From Bifidobacterium pluvialisilvae (GTDB lineage Bacteria > Actinomycetota > Actinomycetes > Actinomycetales > Bifidobacteriaceae), in contig NZ_JAHBBI010000008.1 in NCBI RefSeq assembly GCF_019331695.1, forward strand, positions 62,001-126,000: DNA of 64,000 bases. The letters run 5' to 3'. The position numbers were made by a program, and so were the translations under genes. Position 1 is the first letter of the stretch. Each line of letters begins with the position of its first letter. The notes beneath the pieces are model-generated. The model ran no database searches, was not told where the DNA came from, and saw only the letters and a program-made list of their open reading frames with translations. Below, one piece after another: positions 8,244-16,700 of this stretch.

Positions 8244-11200
8244 ATGAGCCTTATTCGCAAAATCACTGCGGCCGGCGCCACGGCGGCGTCGCTGCTCGCA
8301 CTGTGCGTGGGCGTATCGCCGGCGATGGCCGATAGCACCGGTGCCGCGGCAACGACGCCGGCCGCCGACACGGCGCCGACGTTGCTTGCGAGCTGGGATT
8401 TCACCGGCAAGAACGGCACGGACAGCGGCAGCATCGCCGATTCGACCGGTAAATACAAGATGACGCTCAACGGTGGCGTGTCGGTCGGCAAGTTCGGCGA
8501 CCACAGTGATAACGAGGCCTTGAACCTCAACAACGATTCAAGCAGCGCCAAGTACGCGCAGATCGACGACCAGCTGTTCAAGGACGCCGGCGACTCGTTC
8601 ACGCTCGAGTATGCGGCGAAGTCGCGTCACGCCGACGACGGCAACTACTTCACGTTCGCGGTCGGCCAGAACTACAACAAGTACTTCTTCAACTACATCA
8701 GCACCACTGCGGTCAAGACGGTCATCTCCGACAACAAGTGGAGCAACGAGCACGGTGAAAAGGTCGCCGTCTCCAATAACAACAACGTCTGGCACAACTA
8801 CAAGATCGTCGTCGACGGCACGAACATCGGCGTATGGCGCGACGGCACGCTCATCAGCTTCACCGCCAACACCGGCATTACGATGAGCGACCTCGGCGGC
8901 TACACCACGTACATCGGCAAGTCGTTCTACGACGGCAGCGCCTCCGGCATCGGCACCGACAAATACTGGAACGGCGCCATCGACGACATCAAGGTGTACA
9001 AGGGCGCCGAACTGACCGAGCCGGAGTCGGTCGCGATTTCCGGCACCGGCGTGGCCGATAACAAGCTCACCCTGATCGAGAAGGCGACCGCCAAGCTCAC
9101 CGCCACCGTCAAGCCCGACGACGCCGTGAGCAAGGACGTGAAGTGGGAATCCTCCGATACGAAGGTCGCGAAGGTGAGCGCCGACGGCACCGTGACCGCC
9201 GTCGCCAAGGGCGAGGCCGCCATCACCGCCACGACCGCGGTCGGTGGCAAGCGCGATTCGATCACCGTGACCGTGAACCCGATGAACGCGCACGACGCGG
9301 CCACGGCCGACCTCGACGCCGCCATCGCCGCGCTGAAGAAGACCACCACCGAGAACCTGCCGCTCGTCTCCGAAGGCACGCAGAACGGTTCCGCAATCAC
9401 GTGGACGTCGTCGAACGACAAGGTGATCACCGGCACCGATGCCAACTACAAGGCGCCGGCCAACGGCATGGCCGACCCGTACAAGGGCGCCGGCATCGTG
9501 ACCCGCCCGGCCTACGGCGACGGTGATTCCAAGCCCGTGACGCTCGCCGCCACCGCCAGCTACAAGGGCGGCGAGAAGGTCACCAAGACCGTCGACGTCG
9601 TCGTCAAGGAGAAGACGCGTTCCGTGCCCGACGGCGCATACGCGGCCGTCACGTTCCTCTCCGACGCCGCCACCACCAACGGCAAGATCGGCGAGGCGCT
9701 GTACGAATCCGCCACCGACGGCAACAACTTCTTCTCGTTCAAGGAGATCAACAACTCCAACCCGGTCATCGTCTCGAACACCGACACCAAGGGCCTGCGC
9801 GACCCGTACGTGCTCAAGTCCAAGGACGGCGACAAGTTCTACATGATCGCCACCGACCTCAAGGTCTCGTCGCAGGGCTGGGGCCAGAACCAGCAGTACG
9901 GCTCCCTCAAGCTCGAGGCATGGGAGTCCACCGACATGGTGAACTGGACGCGCACCAACGCCGAGGACGGCGACACCGGCATCAAGGTCAACGCCGACAA
10001 CATGGGCATGACCTGGGCTCCGGAGGCGTTCTGGAGCAACGAACTCAACTCCTACGTCGTGTTCTGGTCGTCCCGTGAATACACGGACGACACGCGTTCC
10101 ACCGCGGTGAAAAGCTCGAAGACCGGCGGCGCGTACAACATCGTGATGATGGCCACGACGCGCGACTTCAGGACCTTCACCCCGGCCCAGAAGTGGCAGG
10201 ACACCCAGTACTCCCGCATCGATTCCACCGTGTTCAAGATCGGCGACACCTACTACCGCCTGACCAAGAACGAGGAGGGCGGCAAGGCCGGCGACTACAT
10301 CACCACCGGCAAGTCCACGTTCCTCGAGCGTTCGAAGTGCCTGACCTGCGAGACGACGTCCGCCGACCCGAACGCCGACCTCACCAAGACCTGGCAGCTC
10401 GTCGACCAGAACATCCTGCCGTTCGAGGGCCCGGAGTCCATCAAACTCAACGCGGGCGACCCGAACCAGAACGAGGCCGGCGACGCGATGATCATCATGG
10501 CCGATTCCGGCGGCTACAAGCCGTACATGACCAGCGAATCCGCGCTCGCCGCATCCGGCTGGACGAACCGGCTTTCGCAGACCAACGGCTGGGCCACCGA
10601 AAAGCAGTGGGGGCCGGGCGTGACCGGCAAGGTGACCCCGACCAACATGCCGACGCCCACCCGTCACGGTGCGTTCGTGAACGTCTCGGCCGCCATCGCC
10701 GAGAACATGCACAAGTGGACCGCCGACAACCCGACGAAGATTGCCGCCGTGGAATCCACGACGACCGCCGAGTACAACGCGGATTCCCGTGAAATTGCGG
10801 CGACTGTTAAGGCGGATGACAAGGGCACGGTCGCCGGTTCGGTGAAGTTCACGTCGGAGGACGGCAAGTGGTCCAAGACCGTGAAGCTCGACGCCGACGG
10901 CAAGGCCACGGTGACGGTGCCCGGCGACGTTTCCGGCAAGATTACGGTTGCATATGACGGCTACACCGATGGACTGGTCAAGGCGTCCTCGACCGAGGTT
11001 GAGGGCGTGAAGGTGACGCCGTACAGCGTCAAGGATTTGGCCAAGGTGACTGCCGTGTATGCCGATAATGGCGCCTCGGTGGATGGTTTCGACCCTGCGT
11101 CGGAGAGCCCCGTGAGCATCGACAAGGGCAAGAAGGTGAAGCTGCAGGGCGTGCCCGAGTCGCCGAAGGCGTGGACGGTCAAGGAGGCGGCCGATGCCAC

Positions 11201-11717
11201 TGGCCAGGTGTTCACCGTGACCAGCCCCGACGGCGGATTCATCATGACCTACACCTTCGCGTTCAAGACCGACGGCGGTGAGGGCGGCGACAAGCCCACC
11301 CCCGTGAACTACGACGCGCTCAAGGCGCAGATCGCCCGCGCCGGGAAGCTCGCCCGCACCGACTACACGTCGGCTTCCTGGGATGCGATGCAGGCCAAGC
11401 TCACCGCGGCCAACAACGCGCTGAAGTCCACGGATCAGAACGCCGTGAACAAGGCCGCCGACGAGCTGAAGGCTGCCATCGACGGACTGGACAAGGCGAC
11501 GTCGAGCCCGGCGCCGAGCGCGAAGCCGAGCGGTTCCACCAGCGCGAGCGCGAGCTCAGGCGCCACGTCGTCGGCCGGCGCCGACCAGTACGGTGGCAAC
11601 GAGCAGCAGCCGAACAAGCTGGGCCGCACCGGTGCCGCCGTTGGCGTCGTGGCCGTCGTGGCGCTCGTCCTCGCCGCCGCCGGTGGCGTGGTGCTGCTGC
11701 GCAAGCGTCGCGCGTAG
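8244..11717 (+). CDS. Cell-wall-anchored GH43 glycosidase (LamG-BIG2-GH43-FIVAR)
   Basis: This 1157-residue secreted enzyme is a probable alpha-L-arabinofuranosidase or arabinanase. A signal peptide (1-30, cut after SPAMA) precedes a LamG/concanavalin-like module (about 48-255), a BIG2 Ig-like domain (about 256-343) and an atrophied Ig-like domain (about 344-460). The GH43 five-blade propeller (about 465-835) has catalytic base D520 (GLRDPYVL), pKa modulator D660 (SRIDSTVF) and acid E728 (FEGPES). Further Ig-like segments follow, then a helical FIVAR module (about 1022-1083), a Ser/Gly linker and the sortase signal LGRTG (1126-1130) with a membrane segment and RKRRA tail. ATG 8244 has GAGGAGGA upstream; the earlier in-frame codons lie in the regulatory region. 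It is the first of four adjacent glycan-degradation genes. GH43 subfamily and linkage specificity cannot be settled by eye. Confidence 0.9.
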   Translation: MSLIRKITAAGATAASLLALCVGVSPAMADSTGAAATTPAADTAPTLLASWDFTGKNGTDSGSIADSTGKYKMTLNGGVSVGKFGDHSDNEALNLNNDSSSAKYAQIDDQLFKDAGDSFTLEYAAKSRHADDGNYFTFAVGQNYNKYFFNYISTTAVKTVISDNKWSNEHGEKVAVSNNNNVWHNYKIVVDGTNIGVWRDGTLISFTANTGITMSDLGGYTTYIGKSFYDGSASGIGTDKYWNGAIDDIKVYKGAELTEPESVAISGTGVADNKLTLIEKATAKLTATVKPDDAVSKDVKWESSDTKVAKVSADGTVTAVAKGEAAITATTAVGGKRDSITVTVNPMNAHDAATADLDAAIAALKKTTTENLPLVSEGTQNGSAITWTSSNDKVITGTDANYKAPANGMADPYKGAGIVTRPAYGDGDSKPVTLAATASYKGGEKVTKTVDVVVKEKTRSVPDGAYAAVTFLSDAATTNGKIGEALYESATDGNNFFSFKEINNSNPVIVSNTDTKGLRDPYVLKSKDGDKFYMIATDLKVSSQGWGQNQQYGSLKLEAWESTDMVNWTRTNAEDGDTGIKVNADNMGMTWAPEAFWSNELNSYVVFWSSREYTDDTRSTAVKSSKTGGAYNIVMMATTRDFRTFTPAQKWQDTQYSRIDSTVFKIGDTYYRLTKNEEGGKAGDYITTGKSTFLERSKCLTCETTSADPNADLTKTWQLVDQNILPFEGPESIKLNAGDPNQNEAGDAMIIMADSGGYKPYMTSESALAASGWTNRLSQTNGWATEKQWGPGVTGKVTPTNMPTPTRHGAFVNVSAAIAENMHKWTADNPTKIAAVESTTTAEYNADSREIAATVKADDKGTVAGSVKFTSEDGKWSKTVKLDADGKATVTVPGDVSGKITVAYDGYTDGLVKASSTEVEGVKVTPYSVKDLAKVTAVYADNGASVDGFDPASESPVSIDKGKKVKLQGVPESPKAWTVKEAADATGQVFTVTSPDGGFIMTYTFAFKTDGGEGGDKPTPVNYDALKAQIARAGKLARTDYTSASWDAMQAKLTAANNALKSTDQNAVNKAADELKAAIDGLDKATSSPAPSAKPSGSTSASASSGATSSAGADQYGGNEQQPNKLGRTGAAVGVVAVVALVLAAAGGVVLLRKRRA

Positions 11718-11744
11718 GCTCCGCCTAGCGGAATTCGCTGATTC

Positions 11745-11776
11745 ATCGACCCTCTGCGTTCGCGTAGGGGGTCGAT
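11745..11776 (+). terminator. Stem-loop after first GH43 gene
   Basis: ATCGACCCTCTGCG pairs with CGCGTAGGGGGTCGAT across a short TTC loop, with G.T wobbles, 28 bp after the stop codon. A GT-rich rather than a pure T tail follows. Confidence 0.6.
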
Positions 11777-11934
11777 TGCGTTGTTAGGGTGGGGTGGGGC
11801 TGATTCTGGTGTTTGCGGCGGTGATGCTCCGTGGCGTGGAGTGTTTATTCTGGATGAACTGGCCGGTTCCTTGACGGGGACGTGATTTGGCATGGAACGC
11901 CGGATATGCCGTTGTGCTCGTTCCGTGCCGCGAA

Positions 11935-12165
11935 GTCACGTGGTGTGACCGGGTGCGTTGTATCGTGACCGGGTGCACCCGTACCGGGTCACGCCTTCGC
12001 GAAAACGTTGCAATTTCAACAATTGTATCGGCGCATGACCGGGTGTACCTGTGCCCGGTCGTGTGGCTGTCGCACCCGGTCACGTGGTTGCCGCGCCCGG
12101 TCACGTGACCGCCGCCGTGCCCGGTCACGCATTGATGCCCCTGGTCACGTGGCTGTTGAACCGTG
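11935..12165. repeat. Class C nested inverted-repeat array (GTGACCGGGTGC arms)
   Basis: Forward copies of GTGACCGGGTGC (from 11945) and reverse copies of GCACCCGGTCACG (to about 12155) surround the core AACGTTGCAATTTCAAC (about 12003-12020). The arm word is the same as at 2036-2250. Weaker repeats of the type TTGAACCGTGGTGGCG continue to about 12290. No gene is credible here. Confidence 0.75.
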
Positions 12166-12363
12166 GTGGCGTAGCGCCGTGGGGGTGGCGCGCCGCTGGG
12201 CAGCCATGCCGCATCGCCGTTGAGCCGTGATGTCGCCGAAGAGGCGTGTCGCAATGCCATTGAACCGCATTGCTGGTGGACGATAAAACTGCTTTGCTGG
12301 CTGTGTCTTGCGATGGGCATTTTCCACCCCCGAAAAATAATCCGATTTTTTTCGAGACACGGC

Positions 12364-12391
12364 TTGTGGGAGCCTTAACATCTGGTACACT
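12364..12391 (+). promoter_or_regulatory. Candidate sigma-70-type promoter for an RNA
   Basis: TTGTGG (12364-12369) and TACACT (12386-12391) are 16 bp apart in a locally AT-rich stretch far from any start codon. Transcription would start near 12398. Confidence 0.4.
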
Positions 12392-12397
12392 AAAAAT

Positions 12398-12760
12398 GTG
12401 CTTGTTAACCTTCACAAAGCAGCGTGGAAGCCGTTTTGCGGAGTGCGATAAGTGCAATAAGCAATGAATCGTCAACGGATGGTGCCGCCGGCAAAACCTG
12501 AGAAGCTTGCCGGGGGTTTCCGCCCGTGACATTGATTCTCGACGGCGGAGGCAGTGATGCTTCCGGTCGGACCGACGAAAATCATCCATTGCCCGATACC
12601 GATGAGACATTGACGCGGGAAAGAACGTTCTTCCCCGCCCTACCATCAAAGGAGCTGTAACCGCCTCTCTTTTTTCATTTCCCCTTTAGAAACCCCTGCT
12701 ACGCGATCGAAGAACCATGTTCTAGCCTCTTTTCAGGTTCTTCGGTCGCGTAGTTTGGTT
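12398..12760 (+). ncRNA. Candidate structured non-coding RNA
   Basis: About 360 bp sit between a plausible promoter and a strong terminator, with no credible reading frame. Visible helices include GCTTGTT/AATAAGC (12400s with about 12460), CCGGCAA/TTGCCGG, GGAGGCA/TGCTTCC around a GTGA loop, and the near-palindrome GCGGGAAAGAACGTTCTTCC (from about 12615). It does not match the conserved words of RNase P RNA, tmRNA or T-box leaders that I know. An alternative is a short leaderless peptide starting at ATG 12396 (MCLLTFTKQRGSRF...), which I consider less likely. Function unknown. Confidence 0.3.
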
Positions 12761-12762
12761 TT
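12699..12762 (+). terminator. Strong intrinsic terminator
   Basis: CTACGCGATCGAAGAACC (12699-12716) pairs with GGTTCTTCGGTCGCGTAG (12736-12753), 18 bp with one G.T pair, followed by TTTGGTTTT. It would end the candidate RNA starting near 12398. Confidence 0.75.
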
Positions 12763-12800
12763 GGGACAGGCCGCGACTTGTTATGGTGCTTGGACGGCTG

Positions 12801-13275
12801 GGCGGCATGTGTTACTCGACACACTCAAGGCCGTTCGGCCAAGCCTACGGTCGAGTAACACATGCCGCCCGGCCTTGGTACGCCGTACTGCCGTCGCGGC
12901 GGTGCTGGAGGGTGGGCCGTTCGGCCAAGCTTACGGTCGGACAACATATATCAGACCGCCTTGGGGGCGCTGGTTTTCCGTCGCGGTGGTGCTGGAGGGT
13001 GGGCCGTTCGGCCGAGCCTACGGTCGAGTAACACATGCCGCCCGGCCTTGGTACGCCGTACTGCCGTCGCGGCGGTGCTGGAGGGTGGGCCGTTCGGCCG
13101 AGCTTACGGTCGGACAACATATATCAGACCGCCTTGGGGGCGCTGGTTTTCCGTCGCGGTGGTGCTGGAGGGTGGGCCGTTCGGCCAAGTCTACGGTCGA
13201 GTAACACATGCCGCCCGGCCTTGGTACGCCGTACTGCCGTCGTGGCGGTGCTGGAGGGCGGGCGTTCGGCGGGTG
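12801..13275. repeat. 173-bp tandem repeat made of two related half-units
   Basis: The word ACGGTCGAGTAACACATGCC recurs at 12847, 13020 and 13193, an exact 173-bp period. A related half-unit starting ACGGTCGGACAACATATATC lies at 12933 and 13106, so each period is an 86-bp plus an 87-bp half. The halves share GGTGCTGGAGGGTGGGCCGT and the palindrome GGCCGTTCGGCC. An inverted partial copy (GGCGGCATGTGTTACTCGAC, 12801-12820) precedes the array. Reading frames through it are by-products of the periodicity. Confidence 0.9.
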
Positions 13276-13279
13276 GGGC

Positions 13280-13427
13280 ATTCACTTTTTTTGCGAGGCT
13301 CAAAGAGTGAATCGGAGTCGCTCAACAATACTCATGGAAGTTGGAAAATGTGTGGTTCCGCGGGTTGGGAGTGTTTGTATGAACAGCCGGGCATTCACTC
13401 TTTGGCAGACCGCAAAAAGAGTGAATG
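13280..13427. repeat. Two ATTCACTnTTT / AAAGAGTGAAT hairpins
   Basis: ATTCACTTTTT...CAAAGAGTGAAT spans 13280-13312 and GCATTCACTCTTT...AAAAAGAGTGAATG spans about 13391-13427. The arms are nearly identical in the two hairpins, which lie about 110 bp apart downstream of the tandem array. The stretch from 13428 to 13680 shows no gene. Confidence 0.6.
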
Positions 13428-13686
13428 AGGATTGAGGAAGGCGGGCGCCTCTTGCTCTATGGTGAGCGGTCACAGTAGAATTGTGAGAGTTCACATCATG
13501 AGTGGGTGTCGAATATCGAAAGCGCAGGACTACGTAGTTCGGCGACGACGGTGGCAGAACGCATGAGCGGCGTGAACACAGCCAACAACAACGAAGTACC
13601 GCGCGCCGAATGGCCGCCGTGAGGAGCTGCGTCAACCCGATTCGCCGTCGAATATCGGTCGATTCAACAGAGAACCGCCCGACATT

Positions 13687-13715
13687 GATAACAAAACGAT
13701 AACGAATTGATAACA
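13687..13715 (+). promoter_or_regulatory. Three GATAAC motifs exactly 11 bp apart
   Basis: GATAAC occurs at 13687, 13698 and 13709, about 50-75 bp before the TTG start of the large GH43 gene. The 11-bp phasing would place the sites on one helical face, as expected of a cooperative DNA-binding regulator. The regulator is unknown. Confidence 0.45.
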
Positions 13716-13760
13716 ACGCGGTGGTGGCCGAGCCGATGCTTCCAGGAGGAAGGATTCTCG

Positions 13761-16700
13761 TTGAGGAGAGCCAGACAACTCGCGGCATTGATAGCCGCGA
13801 TATCGACGCTGGGCGTAGGGCTGACGCTGCCGCCCGTCGCGTCGGCCGAAGAAAGCGGCGCGACGTCGCCCGCAATCAGCACGACCGGGGCAGCGTCGTC
13901 AACCACAGCGTCGTCAATAGCGACGGCGAACACGACGAAGGCCGCCGCCGACCCAATCGCCAGTTTTGATTTCAACGCCGATCCGACCGACGGCGTGTTC
14001 GCCGACGCCGGCAAGGCCAAGGCGACCGTCAATGGCACGGCGAATCTCGTCGCAAGCAAGGATGCCGCGAACGGCAAGGCCGCCCAGCTCGGCCAGAACT
14101 TCTGGATGAACGTCACCAAGTCCGACGGCAGCCCGCTGCTTGCCGGCCTCAACGACGTCACCATCAGTTACGATTCCAAGGCCACGGCCACCGGCGGCCA
14201 GTGGACCGTGTTCGCCGCGCCAAGCGACGCCGCCGTCAACGGCAACGCGCCGACATATCTCGGCGTGCTCGACCGCACCGACAAGACCCGCGTCGAACGC
14301 TACCTCAATGGCCGCAACAACGACACCGCCACCATCGACCAGAACGCAGGCACCGCCGGCAACTGGAAGCACGTGGACCTCGTAATCTCCGGCACGACGG
14401 CGAAACTCTACGTCGACAAGAAATTCGTGGCCAGCAACGTGAATGGCGAGGAGCTCAAGACCATCCTCGGCGGCTCCGGCGGCGTGCTGCAGATCGGCAA
14501 AGGCAACTGGGGCAACGGCGAATACTTCACCGGCCTCATCGACAACCTCAACATCTACGGCAGCGCGCTGTCCGCCACCGATCTCGGTGCCGCGGTGCCA
14601 AGCAAGCTCCATATCGACGGCAATAGCGTGGCCGATGATGGCACGCTGAGCCTGAGGGAAGGCTCCAGCACCACGCTGAGCACATCCGTCGAACCGAGCA
14701 GCGCCGACCCCACCGTCACGTGGGAATCGGATAATCCGGCTGTCGCGAAGGTCTCCGCCGCCGGCAAGGTGACCGCCGTCAAGGCCGGCACCGCCACCAT
14801 CACCGTGACCTCCGAGGCCGCGCCGACCGTGAAGGCCACGCTCAAGGTGACCGTCGAAACCGTCAAGGCCGACGATGCCTACGGCTACGCGATGGTCCAC
14901 TTCATCGAGAACAACAAGGGCTACGCGGAGAAGATCTACCTCGACATCTCCCGCGGCGACGACGCCACCCAGTGGGATACGCTCAACGGCGGCCAGCCGA
15001 TCCTCGCGAACAACGAGAGCACCACCGGCGTGCGTGATCCGTTCATCGCCTACAATCCCGAATCCAAGACCTACTACATCCTCGCCACCGACCTGCGTGT
15101 GTTCGGCGGCGACAACGCCGGCTGGGGCACGTGGTCCACCGGCTACAGCACCAAGTTGCATGTGTGGGAATCCAAGGATCTCATCCACTTCAACGACATG
15201 ACCGAGCTGGAGACCGCCACCGAGGACGCCTACACGAAGAACCCCGCCAAGACGCAGACACTCAAGGACACCGTCACCGGCAAGACGATCTCCGATATCG
15301 GCATGGCATGGGCGCCCGAAGCAACCTGGGTGCCGAACTTCTACGATCTCAACGACGACGGCATCGCCAACGGTTCCGACAAGGACAATCCGAAGGACCA
15401 GCAGGGCGGTGCGTTCGTCATGTACTGGTCCACCTCCGCCAAGTACGACGGTGAGAACAACCAGCCCGGCAAGAAGGTCACCCACGTGCTGTGGGCGGCG
15501 ACCAAGGACTTCACCAACGCCACCTACCAGTTCGGCGGCGTGTTCGTGCCGAACAGCAAGTACCGTCCGGGCAACACCATCGACACGACGATGATCCAAC
15601 GCACCATGAAGGGCGATGACGGCAGCGAGCATCTGCGCTCCTACCGCACCACCGGCTCCGGCACCATCTTCATGGAATACACCGATCGCGCCGACTGGTG
15701 GCGCGCCAACGACAACGGCCAGTACGCCACCGACCCGGCCCAGGGCTGGGTGCTGCGCCAGAACAACGTGGGCCACACGCTTGGTTCCTCGCAGGAGGGC
15801 GCCAACGGTTTCAAGGTCAACGGCCAGGACAAGTGGTACATGTTCGTCGACAACTACGGGTCCGTCGCCTCCGGCGCACGCTACGGCTACAACCTGCTCG
15901 AATCCGACGACCTCGACGCGGCCGACGGCAACGTGTGGAAGCCCGTCGGCAACGACGGCTTCTTCCTCACCGCGAACACCAAGCACGGCGGCGTCGTCTC
16001 CCTCACCAAGGCGCAGTACGACGCGATCCGCGCGGCCGACGCGAAGGCGAGCGACAATCAGAACCTCACCGTCGCCGACGAAATCACCGTCGGCAAAAAC
16101 GCCACCGCCGACGACGTGAAGGCGGCCCTGCCGGCCACCCAGAAGGTCACGCTTGCCAACGGCTACGGCACCGCCGACCGTGACGTCACGTGGGACGTCT
16201 CCAAGGTCGACACTGCCAAGGACGGCACCTACACCGTCAAGGGCACCGTCGACACCATCGGCGCGGCGAAGAACCACTGGAAGTGGACGAACGCGGCCGG
16301 CGATACCAAGACCGACGAGGACGACCTCATCAACGAGGGCGTGAACGCCAACAACAGCTGGAAGCAGACCGGCGGCTTCGTCGACAACGCAACCGCGCAG
16401 AAGAACCGTCCGCTCTACAGCTCCACCGCCATCACCGTCACCGCCAAGGTGAAGGTCGGCACCGGCGCGACCACGCCGACCAACCCCGACCTGCTCGCCG
16501 ACTTCACGTTCGATACGGCCCCCGCCGACGGCACGTTCGACGGCGGCAACGCGACCGGCGCCACGCAGGGCACCGCCACGCTCGCCGACTCCAAGGACGA
16601 CGCCAACGGCAAGGCCGCGAAGCTCAGCAAGGACTTCTGGCTCAACGTCACCGCCAAGGACGGCTCGCCGCTCCTCAAGGGCAAGACCGACGTCACGATT

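Noticed and set aside
12396-12467. Leaderless 23-residue peptide MCLLTFTKQRGSRF...
   Set aside because: The predicted transcription start falls at or after the ATG and there is no ribosome site. Local helices fit a non-coding RNA better, although it is not excluded.
12801-13275. CRISPR array
   Set aside because: Units are long, the whole unit is repeated with no unique spacers, and there are no cas genes in the window. The same reasoning excludes 39848-40050 and 59418-59505.
12755-13428. Overlapping frames of 80-190 codons in the tandem array
   Set aside because: Their repeats mirror the 173-bp DNA period and appear in several frames and both strands, which shows DNA-level repetition, not protein selection.
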